From contig CAMLOB010000263.1 in NCBI GenBank assembly GCA_946481475.1, forward strand, positions 1 through 6,215: a DNA stretch of 6,215 bases, read 5' to 3'. Positions within the stretch are counted from its first letter, which is position 1. Each line of letters starts with the position of its first letter. Below are positions 1-6,200 of this stretch, in pieces. Origin of the DNA: an uncultured Chlorobiota bacterium. GTDB taxonomy: Bacteria; Bacteroidota; Kapaibacteriia; OLB7. Under the pieces are notes generated by a model that saw only the letters and a program-made list of their open reading frames with translations, made no database searches and had not been told where the DNA came from. The position numbers and the translations under genes are program-made.

Positions 1-301
1 CGACGCCGCCAGGGTCGCCGCCAACCTGGAGGAGGCAAGGGCGTTCGCGGGCGACGGCTTCTTTGATCACGCGACTGCTGATCGGATCGGCGACGGCAAC
101 CGTCACCGCCAGAAGCAACGCGGCCCACCGACCGTTGACTCCCCCCTTCCAGAGAAGCAGAACAAAGAGCAGAACATAGACCGGATAGAAATGTTTGACG
201 TTCGTGATGAAGGGCATCACGACGTCGAAGACCGGGTTTGCGAGGTCTCCGTTGAAAACGCCGAAGAGGGAACGGTCGATGGTGTAGAGGAAGTCGGGCA
301 T
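1..301 (-). CDS. PAP2-family membrane lipid phosphatase, N-terminal part (cut by window edge)
   Basis: This reading frame starts with ATG at 301 and runs off the left edge, giving 100 residues (MPDFLYTIDRSLFGVFNG...). The segment FDVVMPFIT (about residues 25-33) is typical of the N-terminus of bacterial PAP2 proteins. Two hydrophobic stretches follow (about 39-52 and 58-74). Then comes K80-x6-R87-P88, the first catalytic motif (KX6RP) of the PAP2/acid phosphatase superfamily. The PSGH and SRX5H motifs would lie beyond the window. Family members are inner-membrane enzymes that remove phosphate from lipid phosphates such as undecaprenyl pyrophosphate or phosphatidylglycerol phosphate; the substrate cannot be told from this fragment. 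No Shine-Dalgarno sequence precedes the start, and a TCGA-word repeat array ends directly at it. The gene points away from the rest of the window, with 570 bp separating it from anmK on the same strand, so it probably has its own promoter. Confidence 0.85.
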   Translation of the reverse strand, partial: MPDFLYTIDRSLFGVFNGDLANPVFDVVMPFITNVKHFYPVYVLLFVLLLWKGGVNGRWAALLLAVTVAVADPISSRVIKEAVARERPCLLQVGGDPGGV

Positions 302-302
302 G

Positions 303-387
303 GATTTTCGATTGACGATTGTCGATTTGCGAATTATGAAACGGGAGATTTTCGAATGTCGACTTTCGAATGTCGATTTGCGAATGA
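303..387. repeat. AT-rich TCGA-word repeat array at the PAP2 gene start
   Basis: The stretch is made of recurring short words: GATTTTCGA, GTCGATTTGCGAAT and TTTCGAATGTCGA. A 14-bp tandem repeat is visible at 349-362 and 363-376 (TTTTCGAATGTCGA then CTTTCGAATGTCGA, one mismatch). The 18-mer TTTCGAATGTCGATTTGC at 364-381 recurs exactly at 4426-4443, about 4 kb away, which shows a dispersed family rather than a local duplication. The array touches the PAP2 start codon and must form its 5' untranslated region or promoter. Confidence 0.85.
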
Positions 388-444
388 ACTCATCACCTTT
401 GTTCTCTTCTCATGTCATTATTCGTCGATTGAAAATTGAAATTT

Positions 445-554
445 GTCATTCGAAACTCCTTGCCGATAGCCTGCTCTGTGCTTCGGGGCCGGGTGGATGC
501 GCCCGGCAGTTCCGGGGCGTCCCGCGTCGGCTAAAGACCGACGGCTACCGTGAT
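445..554. repeat. GC-rich structured repeat, copy 1 of 3
   Basis: This unit starts with GTCATTCGAAACTCCTT and ends in GACGGCTACCGTGAT. It contains hairpin A at 489-506 (stem CCGGGTG/CGCCCGG, loop GATG, one T-G wobble) and hairpin C at 525-543 (stem CGTCGG/CCGACG, loop CTAAAGA). Compared with copies 2 and 3 it lacks one C in the middle block (CGTCCCGCG instead of TGTCCCCGCG), which weakens the central hairpin and would shift any reading frame. The distance to the next copy is 134 bp. Confidence 0.9.
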
Positions 555-578
555 CTTGTCATTCGTAAATCGAAAATC

Positions 579-690
579 GTCATTCGAAACTCCTTCCCGA
601 TGGCCTGCTCTATGCTTCGGGGCCGGGTGGATGCGCCCGGCAGTTCCGGGGTGTCCCCGCGTCGGCTAAAGACCAACGGCTACCGTGATT
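579..690. repeat. GC-rich structured repeat, copy 2 of 3
   Basis: This copy is nearly identical to copy 1 from the GTCATTCGAAACTCCTT start onward. Hairpin A lies at 623-640, hairpin B at 647-659 (stem CGGGG/CCCCG, loop TGT), and hairpin C at 660-678. Hairpin C carries CCAACG instead of CCGACG in its right arm. That change is a C-A mismatch if the plus strand is transcribed, but a tolerated G-U wobble on the minus strand. Confidence 0.9.
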
Positions 691-692
691 TC

Positions 693-805
693 GTCATTCG
701 ACTTTCCTTCGCGATGGAGTGCTCTGCGCTTCGGGGCCGGGTGGATACGCCCGGCAGTTCCGGGGTGTCCCCGCGTCGGCTAAAGACCGACGGCTACCGC
801 GATTT
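693..805. repeat. GC-rich structured repeat, copy 3 of 3
   Basis: The lead-in has diverged (GTCATTCGACTTTCCTTCG), but the core is conserved. Hairpin A is at 737-754, now with loop GATA and intact stems; hairpin B is at 761-773; hairpin C is at 774-792 with perfect arms. The offset from copy 2 is 114 bp. It runs straight into the AT-rich word array that follows. Confidence 0.9.
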
Positions 806-866
806 CGACATTCGTCATTCGACAATCGAACGTCATTCGCAAATCGAAATTCGTCATTCGACAATC
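806..866. repeat. AT-rich TCGA-word repeat array downstream of anmK
   Basis: The 18-mer ATTCGTCATTCGACAATC occurs at 810-827 and again exactly at 849-866, a period of 39 bp. Between them is TCATTCGCAAATCG (833-846), the inverted form of a word at 374-387. The array ends five bases before the anmK stop codon, so it would form the start of that gene's 3' untranslated region. Confidence 0.85.
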
Positions 867-871
867 CGAAT

Positions 872-2032
872 TCACCCCCTCCTCCTGACCGTCCCCAGAA
901 TCCTCGGGCCTCGGGCTCCGGTGACGCTCGGGACGTTGCTCGGGATGCCGTGGAGCGTGGCCCAGGCCAGGATGGCGAAGCAGATTGCCTCCTTTGCGTC
1001 GGCCGGAACCCCGTAGCGGTCGCTTGGCAGGACCTCGGGTCCGGCGGCTTCGGTCCGGAGCATTTCCATCAGAATGGTGTTTTTCGCCCCTCCGCCACCG
1101 ACGATGATTTCATCGACCGAGGCGACGGGGGCAACGTGGCGGTCGATCGCATTGATGATCGATCGCGCCGTTACAGCCGTCAGGGTCCGGATCACGTCGG
1201 CATCGGAACGTCCTTTCTTCTTTCCCGAACGGGCACACTCCACGCCCCGCTCCTCCCCGAAGCGTTCCCGTCCGGTCGATTTCGGCGGGGGTTCGGCAAA
1301 CCAGGGATCGGCCAGGATCAGGTCGAGAAGCTCCGCATCCACCTCCCCGACCGAGGCAAGTTCTCCCCCGGCATCATAGTTCTCTCCGCGCAGCTCCCGC
1401 ATCGCCGCATCGATCAGGACGTTCCCCGGTCCGGTGTCGAAGGCCAGAAGCCGGTTGGGGTCGAGTTCGCAGGGGAGCCAGGTCAGGTTTGCCATGCCGC
1501 CGATGTTCAGGGCCACGCGGTTGCTTCCCGGTTTGTGCAGCAGCAGTGCATCGCAAAACGGGACGAGCGGCGCCCCCTCCCCACCGGCAGCTACATCGGC
1601 TGTTCTGAAATCGTTCACCACAACGGATGAAAGCTGTTCTGCAATAACGGCCGCGGAGCCGATCTGAACGGTGACGCCGTGCGGAGGATCGTGGTAGATC
1701 GTCTGTCCGTGGAGTCCCACCGCGTCAAGCTCCCCGGGAAGGATGCCGTTTGCTTTCAGTCCGTCGGTGACGGCTTCGGCGTAGAGTATCCCCAGCTCCA
1801 CATCAAGCTCGAACGTTCGTCGCAGCGGCAGTTCTCCGGAAGAGGCCGAAAGGAGCAGACGCCGGATCTCCGGATCATACGGTCGTTCGGCAACGCCCCG
1901 CAGCCGCCAGACCGGCCTCCCCTCCTCTTCCCGAATCTCCAGAAAGGCAACGTCGATTCCGTCAAGCGAGGTGCCGGACATGATCCCGGCAATCAACAGA
2001 GAATCCTTTTTGCGAAGATGATCGAGCAGCAT
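872..2032 (-). CDS. anmK: Anhydro-N-acetylmuramic acid kinase (AnmK)
   Basis: The 386-residue product is a cytoplasmic sugar kinase. It hydrolyses the 1,6-anhydro ring of anhydroMurNAc and phosphorylates it to MurNAc-6-phosphate, feeding recovered murein back to metabolism. Family signatures appear in order: GIMSGTSLDGIDVAF (16-30, phosphate-binding), LHGQTIYHDP (107-116), DFRTADVAAGGEGAPLVP (141-158), LNIGGMANLT (175-184), FDTGPGN (198-204, with the presumed catalytic Asp199), PPPKSTGRERF (248-258), VGGGGAKN (311-318) and ADAKEAICFAILA (344-356). It ends in SVTGARGPRILG, the usual C-terminus. The length is close to that of E. coli AnmK (369). The start at 2032 leaves about 14 residues before the conserved core; a purine-rich GGAAAGGGAC lies directly upstream, though its spacing is short. 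It sits 56 bp behind the copper ATPase on the same strand, so cotranscription is likely. The usual partner murQ is not in the window. Confidence 0.96.
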   Translation of the reverse strand: MLLDHLRKKDSLLIAGIMSGTSLDGIDVAFLEIREEEGRPVWRLRGVAERPYDPEIRRLLLSASSGELPLRRTFELDVELGILYAEAVTDGLKANGILPGELDAVGLHGQTIYHDPPHGVTVQIGSAAVIAEQLSSVVVNDFRTADVAAGGEGAPLVPFCDALLLHKPGSNRVALNIGGMANLTWLPCELDPNRLLAFDTGPGNVLIDAAMRELRGENYDAGGELASVGEVDAELLDLILADPWFAEPPPKSTGRERFGEERGVECARSGKKKGRSDADVIRTLTAVTARSIINAIDRHVAPVASVDEIIVGGGGAKNTILMEMLRTEAAGPEVLPSDRYGVPADAKEAICFAILAWATLHGIPSNVPSVTGARGPRILGTVRRRG

Positions 2033-2088
2033 GTCCCTTTCCGTTTCTTCTACTTTTCGACGCTGTTTCCTGAGGCTGTTTTCCGACG

Positions 2089-4329
2089 CTACTTTCTCAG
2101 TCGAAGCGAGTTTGTGACGACGCTGACCGAACTGAAGGCCATCGCCCCTCCGGCAATCATCGGGTTCAGCAGACCGAAGGCGGCAAGGGGAATGCCGACG
2201 ATGTTGTAGAAGAAAGCCCAGAAGAGATTTTGCCGGATGATCCGCATCGTTCGCGACGAGAGGGAAAGCATGTCGGGAACGTGGCGGAGATCATCTCCCA
2301 TGATCGTCACGTCGGCAGCAGACGAGGCCACGTCCGTCCCCCCCGCCATGGCGATACCGATGTCGGCAATCGTCAACGCGGGGGCATCGTTGACTCCATC
2401 TCCCACCATGCCGACCTTCCGTCCCTCACCCTGCAACGATTTGACGACCTCTCCCTTCCCTTCTGGCAGGACTTCGGCAAACACCCGTTCGATGCCGGTC
2501 TGTGCGGCAATCCCCTCGGCTATCGCCCGGGAGTCGCCGGTAACCATGATCGGTTCGATCCCCATCTCCTTCAGTCTCGCGATCATCTCCGCAGCTTCCG
2601 GCCGGACCTTGTCGGCAAGGACAAAGGCACCGGCAATCCGTCCATCGACCGCGACCCAGACTGCCCCGTCGGGAACACCTTCGATACCGCCAACTGCATC
2701 GGCCATCCTTCCTTTCTTCCCGACAACGATCCGATGTCCCTCCACAACCCCCGAAACTCCGGCCCCGGCCTCCGTGCCGAACTCCTCGACCCGATAGAGG
2801 GGAAGCCGACGGGAGGCGGCGAAGGAGACAAGGCTTGCGGCTATCGGATGCTCCGATCTCCCCTCGACCGAGGCGACAAGGGAAAGGAGAAAGTCGGGGT
2901 CCGTATCGTCGGCGGTAAAGGAATCGACCACCTCGATCTTCCCCTCGGTCAGCGTTCCGGTCTTGTCGAAGAGCATCGTATCGAGTCCCCCGGCCCGCTC
3001 AAGCGCCTCGGCGTTCCGGATCAATATCCCCTGTCCGGCTCCCCGTCCGGTCGATGCGATGATGGCGGTCGGGACGGCAAGTCCCATCGCGCAGGGACAG
3101 GCGATCACCAGAACGGCAACGGCCGGGATCAGACTCTCGGACAGCGATCCGTCGCCGAGCAGAGCGTGGAGGGCAAAGGTGAGGAGGGCAATGCCGAGGA
3201 CGATCGGAACGAAGATGCCGGCCACCCGGTCGGCCAGTCGCTGCACGGGCGCCTTGGAACTCTGTGCCTCCTCGACGATCTTCATGATTCCGGCCAGGAC
3301 CGTCTCCCCTCCGATATGTCCCACCCGCATCGTGAAGGCTCCCCCCAGATTGACCGTTCCGCCGACAACCTCTTCCCCTACCTTCTTCTCGACCGGTCGG
3401 GATTCTCCTGTCAGCATCGATTCGTCCACGATCACACTTCCTTTTTCAACCATACCGTCGGTCGGGACGCTTTCACCCGGCTTGACAAGGAGGAGATCTC
3501 CTTCCCGCACAAAATCGGTCTCTACATCCTCGATCTCCTCCCGCTCTCCCGTTATCCGGTGACTGACCGCCGGAATCAGCGAGGCCAGGTTTCGCAGCGC
3601 ATCGGAGGCTTTATCCTTTGCTCGGGCTTCAAGCCAGCGACCGAGAAGGATCAGGGCGACGATCACCGCAGCGGTCTCGAAGTAGAGATGGTGCGGATCG
3701 ACGCCGGGAAGAAGATCGGGAGCAAAGACGATGACGGCGCTGAAGAGCCAGGCCGCCCCGGTTCCGAGAGCGACCAGTGTGTTCATGTCGGCGGTCAGCC
3801 GGCGCAGGTTCCGCAGGGCGACCTGGAAGAACTCGCGCCCCGGACCGAAGAGGACAACGCTGGTCAGAACGAACTGGACGATGTTGAGAGTTCCGTGATA
3901 CGGTGCGATCAGCGAAGCGAACGGAGGCACGACCATCGGTCCCATCGCGATCACGAGAACGATAAGCGTCAGCGGAAGCGCCGTCAGCGTATCGCGACGG
4001 AGGATCCGCGCCCGTTCGGCCTCCGGCGAGATGGTCTCGTCATGTTCTCCCGGCAGCGACGCACCGTATCCGGCCCGTTCCACCCGGTCGATCAGGTTCT
4101 CCACCGGAACGTCGGAATCGACCTTCAGCCGCGCCTTGTGCGTGGCCAGGTTGACGGCGACTTCATGCACCCCCTCCTCTTTCCGCAGAACTTTCTCGAC
4201 GCGGGCAACGCAGGAGGCGCAGGTCATCCCGTCGATGTTGAGATCCAGAAGGAGATCATCCTTCGGGGAGTCCGACTCCGCCGGAGAAGAAGGCTCCGGC
4301 TGTACCATATCGTGCGGTTGTATTTTCAT
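2089..4329 (-). CDS. copA: Cu(I)-translocating P1B-type ATPase (CopA-like)
   Basis: This 746-residue inner-membrane pump exports cytoplasmic Cu(I) using ATP. One N-terminal heavy-metal domain carries GMTCASC (34-40). Predicted helices lie at about 115-135, 147-164, 183-204, 215-231, 371-391, 400-421 and in the last 50 residues. Motifs present: TGES (307-310, actuator domain), CPC (411-413, transport site), DKTGT (455-459, phosphorylated Asp455), SEHP (492-495), TGDS (597-600) and GDGVND (643-648). Y708-N709 and M730-x2-S733-S734 in the last two helices, with CPC, match the P1B-1 Cu(I)/Ag(I) class. I chose the ATG at 4329 (MKIQPHDMV...); Met8 at 4308 is an alternative, and neither has a Shine-Dalgarno sequence. 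The frame stays open upstream to 5625, but that extension translates repeats and the antisense of nfo. It diverges from nfo and precedes anmK. No CueR-type regulator or copper chaperone gene is in the window. Confidence 0.96.
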   Translation of the reverse strand: MKIQPHDMVQPEPSSPAESDSPKDDLLLDLNIDGMTCASCVARVEKVLRKEEGVHEVAVNLATHKARLKVDSDVPVENLIDRVERAGYGASLPGEHDETISPEAERARILRRDTLTALPLTLIVLVIAMGPMVVPPFASLIAPYHGTLNIVQFVLTSVVLFGPGREFFQVALRNLRRLTADMNTLVALGTGAAWLFSAVIVFAPDLLPGVDPHHLYFETAAVIVALILLGRWLEARAKDKASDALRNLASLIPAVSHRITGEREEIEDVETDFVREGDLLLVKPGESVPTDGMVEKGSVIVDESMLTGESRPVEKKVGEEVVGGTVNLGGAFTMRVGHIGGETVLAGIMKIVEEAQSSKAPVQRLADRVAGIFVPIVLGIALLTFALHALLGDGSLSESLIPAVAVLVIACPCAMGLAVPTAIIASTGRGAGQGILIRNAEALERAGGLDTMLFDKTGTLTEGKIEVVDSFTADDTDPDFLLSLVASVEGRSEHPIAASLVSFAASRRLPLYRVEEFGTEAGAGVSGVVEGHRIVVGKKGRMADAVGGIEGVPDGAVWVAVDGRIAGAFVLADKVRPEAAEMIARLKEMGIEPIMVTGDSRAIAEGIAAQTGIERVFAEVLPEGKGEVVKSLQGEGRKVGMVGDGVNDAPALTIADIGIAMAGGTDVASSAADVTIMGDDLRHVPDMLSLSSRTMRIIRQNLFWAFFYNIVGIPLAAFGLLNPMIAGGAMAFSSVSVVTNSLRLRK

Positions 4330-4361
4330 TTGTCGATTTTCGATTTGCGAATGTCGAATGA

Positions 4362-4431
4362 GGGGAAGTTCGATTGGTGATTTTCGATTTGAGAATATTG
4401 AATAGGGGGAATTTCGATTGGTGATTTTCGA
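4362..4431. repeat. 26-bp direct repeat, two copies, 44-bp period
   Basis: Copies at 4362-4387 and 4406-4431 differ at one position (G4368 against T4412). Each begins GGGGAA and contains TTCGATTGGTGATTTTCGA, which is exact in both. They lie inside the span of the 27-bp inverted repeat. Confidence 0.88.
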
Positions 4432-4464
4432 ATGTCGATTTGCAAGGCATTCTCCAATCCATTC

Positions 4465-4482
4465 GATAATTCCGGAATTATC
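4465..4482. repeat. Perfect 18-bp palindrome
   Basis: GATAATTCCGGAATTATC reads the same on both strands. It has no spacer, so it is a better candidate for a dimeric protein-binding site or a cruciform than for an RNA hairpin. It lies 136 bp upstream of copA and overlaps the right arm of the 27-bp inverted repeat by two bases. No transcription-factor family is recognised. Confidence 0.75.
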
Positions 4483-4515
4483 ATTCGACATTCGCAAATC
4501 GAAAATCACCAATTC

Positions 4516-4547
4516 CCGGGTTGTCGCCCGGCGCAAGGTTTTGCGCC
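4516..4547. repeat. GC-rich overlapping hairpins
   Basis: CCGGG (4516-4520) can pair with CCCGG (4527-4531) around TTGTCG. Overlapping it, GGCGCAA (4530-4536) pairs with TTGCGCC (4541-4547) around GGTT. The two stems share bases and are mutually exclusive. The first resembles hairpin A of the three-copy repeat (CCGGG.../...CCCGG). No T-tract follows on either strand, so an intrinsic terminator is not supported. Confidence 0.6.
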
Positions 4548-4587
4548 CCTGCAATTCCCTCCCCCACAAACTCCATGAACTCCCTAC

Positions 4588-4615
4588 ACTCTCCTCTCGA
4601 TACTCTCCTCTCGAT
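4588..4615. repeat. Exact 14-bp tandem duplication
   Basis: ACTCTCCTCTCGAT occurs twice head to tail (4588-4601 and 4602-4615). It lies 24 bp before the upstream nfo ATG at 4639 and 87 bp before the preferred start at 4702, in a pyrimidine-rich tract. Tandem repeats of this kind can vary in copy number between strains; no function is evident. Confidence 0.85.
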
Positions 4616-4701
4616 AAACTCAAATCTACCATTACCCAATGAATCTCTCCGGAACCGAACAAGTTCTTGCAGATCGACTCCGGTCCCCCTACCTTTCCGG
4701 C

Positions 4702-5595
4702 ATGAAACTTGGAGCACACACTTCGATTGCGGGGGGACTGCACAGGGCGGTGGAGCGGTCGGCGACGTTCGACGGCACGGCATTGCAGATTTTCTCGAAA
4801 AACAACAATCAATGGGTTGGAAAACCATTGACGGATGAGGGGGTGGAAGAATGGTTTCGGGTCGTAGCCGCCTCGCCGATCGATCCGTCGGCGATCGCGA
4901 TTCACGACTCCTATCTGATCAACCTCTGTTCGCCGAACCCGGAGACCTTCGCCAGGTCGTACAACGCATTCATCGACGAACATCAGCGGGCCGAGCGGCT
5001 CGGCATCCGTCTGCTGAACTTCCACCCCGGGGCGGCGATGGGACAGGAGCGTGACCGGGCGATCGGGATCATCGCCGAACAGATCAACCGGGTCCACGAG
5101 GAGACAAAGGGCTTCCGGACGATTTCGGTTCTGGAGACGACGGCCGGTCAGGGGTCGACCATCGGCTACCGGTTCGAGGAACTGGCCGCGATCATCGAAA
5201 TGACCGACGACAAGGATCGCATAGCGGTCTGCATCGATACCTGTCATATCTTTGCAGCCGGCTATGACATCGGGAGCGAGCGGGGATACGAGGAGACGAT
5301 GGAGGAATTCGATGCCGTGATCGGTCTGGAGTATCTGGTTCTCTTCCATCTGAACGACTCGAAGAAGGAACTCGGCTCCCGGGTTGACCGTCACGAACAT
5401 ATCGGCAAAGGGATGATCGGCGAGGTGCCGTTCCGGATGCTGATGGCCGACGAACGTTTCGCCGACGTGCCGATGGTGATCGAAACGCCGAAGAGCGCCG
5501 ATCTTCACGAAGACGTGGAGAACCTGGGCCTGCTCCGGAGCTTCATCCCGCAAGGCACCCGCAGCAGACCGCGTAAAGTTGCTATACCTGATTGA
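4702..5595 (+). CDS. nfo: Endonuclease IV, AP endonuclease (Nfo)
   Basis: The 297-residue enzyme cuts the DNA backbone 5' to abasic sites and trims damaged 3' ends in base excision repair. It is a TIM barrel with three zinc ions. All nine expected ligands are visible: H68 ([11 protein letters not shown]), H108 (LNFHPGA), E145 (LETTAGQG), D179 and H182 ([13 protein letters not shown]), H216 (FHLNDSK), D229 and H231 (DRHEHIGKG) and E261 (VIETP). Their numbering almost equals that of E. coli Nfo, which supports the ATG at 4702 ([13 protein letters not shown]). An in-frame ATG at 4639 would add 21 residues ([21 protein letters not shown]) not expected in the family; neither start has a Shine-Dalgarno sequence. 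It diverges from copA, and the following membrane-protein gene begins 16 bp after its stop, suggesting one transcript. The C-terminal tail after residue 285 is basic and variable. Confidence 0.96.
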   Translation: MKLGAHTSIAGGLHRAVERSATFDGTALQIFSKNNNQWVGKPLTDEGVEEWFRVVAASPIDPSAIAIHDSYLINLCSPNPETFARSYNAFIDEHQRAERLGIRLLNFHPGAAMGQERDRAIGIIAEQINRVHEETKGFRTISVLETTAGQGSTIGYRFEELAAIIEMTDDKDRIAVCIDTCHIFAAGYDIGSERGYEETMEEFDAVIGLEYLVLFHLNDSKKELGSRVDRHEHIGKGMIGEVPFRMLMADERFADVPMVIETPKSADLHEDVENLGLLRSFIPQGTRSRPRKVAIPD

Positions 5596-5611
5596 TGAAT
5601 ACTCACAGTTG

Positions 5612-6118
5612 ATGATTACCGACAAGGGGTTACTCAGATTCTATCGCATCAAGCGTCTGCAACGGAGCATCGAGTACGTGCTGCTGTTTTCGCTCTTCCT
5701 CTTCTTTCTGATCGCCTACTACGGCTACTACAGACTGTATATCATCCTGATTCTGGCACTGATCTTTTTCGGACTCAACATACAACTGACCCGGCAGCGG
5801 GAGCGACGGCGGACGGCACCGCGACTGAACCGGACGGCGATCATCACCGACATGATCGAATCGATTCTCTTTCTCCTGCTGGTTCTGCTGATGTCCCTTC
5901 CCTCGATCTTCGGCACCCTTTTCGGTTCAACGCCCCAGGAACACTACGCCCTGATCGCCTCGATCCTCTGCGGGATTTTTCTGGGAGGACTCGTCGGGGA
6001 GATCCGTTTTCAGCTTCGGGCGTTTCCCCTGCTTACGCATGAACGGCAGGAGAACTACGTACAGAACCTGAAGCGTTCGATCGTTCTCCCCTACTTCACA
6101 ATGAAAAGAGGGAACTGA
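5612..6118 (+). CDS. Small four-helix membrane protein of unknown function
   Basis: The 168-residue product is not recognised. It has a short basic N-terminus ([10 protein letters not shown]), then four hydrophobic segments at about 22-38, 41-59, 82-104 and 110-133. The loop between helices 2 and 3 is strongly basic ([14 protein letters not shown], 61-74), which by the positive-inside rule places it in the cytoplasm. The C-terminal 35 residues are hydrophilic ([15 protein letters not shown]). I see no catalytic or metal-binding motif. I chose the ATG at 5612; a TTG at 5579 in the same frame would overlap the end of nfo and give 179 residues, but lacks support. With a gap of 16 bp after nfo it is probably cotranscribed, although a role in DNA repair does not follow. 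The hydrophobic pattern and steady codon usage suggest a real gene. Confidence 0.75.
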   Translation: MITDKGLLRFYRIKRLQRSIEYVLLFSLFLFFLIAYYGYYRLYIILILALIFFGLNIQLTRQRERRRTAPRLNRTAIITDMIESILFLLLVLLMSLPSIFGTLFGSTPQEHYALIASILCGIFLGGLVGEIRFQLRAFPLLTHERQENYVQNLKRSIVLPYFTMKRGN

Positions 6119-6135
6119 GAGAGCGGGTAAAGATC

Positions 6136-6156
6136 TTCGTCGCAGGAGCCGACGAA
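6136..6156. repeat. Short hairpin after the membrane-protein gene
   Basis: TTCGTCG (6136-6142) pairs perfectly with CGACGAA (6150-6156) around a 7-base loop, starting 18 bp after the stop codon. The position suits a transcription terminator, but no T-run follows on the plus strand, so that role is unproven. Confidence 0.45.
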
Positions 6157-6192
6157 AGCATGAAGAGAGAAGGATAGATCACCGAAGCTCCG

Positions 6193-6200
6193 TACCTTTG
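6193..6200 (+). promoter_or_regulatory. Possible Bacteroidota-type -7 promoter box
   Basis: TACCTTTG, followed by CA, fits the TAnnTTTG consensus known for the primary sigma factor of Bacteroidota. It lies in non-coding DNA 75 bp after the last gene and could drive a gene beyond the right edge. I see no matching TTTG -33 element at the usual distance upstream, so the call is weak. A 10-bp palindrome (GTATGCATAC, 6205-6214) follows directly. Confidence 0.25.

Larger units (their letters stand above)
302..871. other. Repeat-filled intergenic region between anmK and the PAP2 gene
   Basis: No credible gene lies in these 570 bases. From left to right there is an AT-rich array of TCGA words (303-387), a short non-repetitive piece, three GC-rich units of about 110 bp (445-554, 579-690, 693-805), and a second AT-rich word array (806-866) that ends just before the anmK stop codon. 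CGATTTGCGAATGA at 374-387 recurs inverted at 833-846, so the two outer arrays face each other around the GC-rich units. Open frames on the plus strand cross this region, but their peptides are translations of the repeats. I saw no intrinsic terminator with a T-run for anmK; the hairpins in the GC-rich units could still stall transcription. Confidence 0.8.
4335..4507. repeat. Perfect 27-bp inverted repeat upstream of copA
   Basis: The left arm is 4335-4361 and the right arm 4481-4507; they are exact reverse complements over 27 bp, separated by 119 bp. The left arm begins with GATTTTCGATTTGCGAAT. A second, overlapping inverted pair links 4373-4396 with 4490-4513 (23 of 24 positions). Both use the same TCGA words seen near the PAP2 gene. 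The left arm ends only five bases before the copA start codon, so in the copA transcript the arms could pair and place the start at the foot of a long stem. Confidence 0.9.
4330..4701. other. Divergent copA/nfo intergenic region, rich in repeats
   Basis: These 372 bases must hold the promoters of both copA (leftward) and nfo (rightward). The left half is AT-rich TCGA-word repeat with a 27-bp inverted repeat and an 18-bp palindrome. The middle is a GC-rich pair of overlapping hairpins, and the right part holds a 14-bp tandem duplication within a pyrimidine-rich tract. No confident sigma-70-type -35/-10 pair stands out for either gene. The last 63 bases (4639-4701) could be coding if nfo starts at its upstream ATG. 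Confidence 0.75.

Noticed and set aside
489..506. Intrinsic terminator for anmK formed by the GC-rich hairpins
   Set aside because: No T-run follows on the minus strand after any of the hairpins, and the nearest (copy 3) is about 80 bp past the stop codon.
445..805. CRISPR array
   Set aside because: Units are about 110 bp, far longer than CRISPR repeats. The intervening sequences are themselves repetitive and irregular in length, and no cas gene is present.
303..866. Insertion sequence or MITE with terminal inverted repeats
   Set aside because: The inverted word at 374-387 and 833-846 is only 14 bp and is a member of the dispersed word family. No target-site duplication or transposase remnant could be seen.
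300..1016. Plus-strand open frame of 238 codons across the repeat region
   Set aside because: Its peptide is a translation of the repeats (RRLKTDGYRD recurs) and then of antisense anmK. The one-base difference between copy 1 and the others shifts frame between copies, so no repeated protein is being maintained.
719..1630. Plus-strand open frame of 303 codons
   Set aside because: Antisense to anmK apart from the repeat-derived first part; anmK on the other strand has every family motif.
2230..4380. Plus-strand open frame of 716 codons
   Set aside because: It is entirely antisense to copA, has low-complexity basic composition and no recognisable domain. It is a shadow of a codon-biased gene.
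4621..4628. TAGATTTG on the minus strand as a Bacteroidota-type -7 box for copA
   Set aside because: No TTG or TTTG element lies at the expected 17-23 bp upstream. It is also almost 300 bp from the copA start, so a chance match is as likely.
4481..4828. Minus-strand open frame of 115 codons opposite the nfo start
   Set aside because: It mixes repeat translation with antisense nfo and has no recognisable domain.
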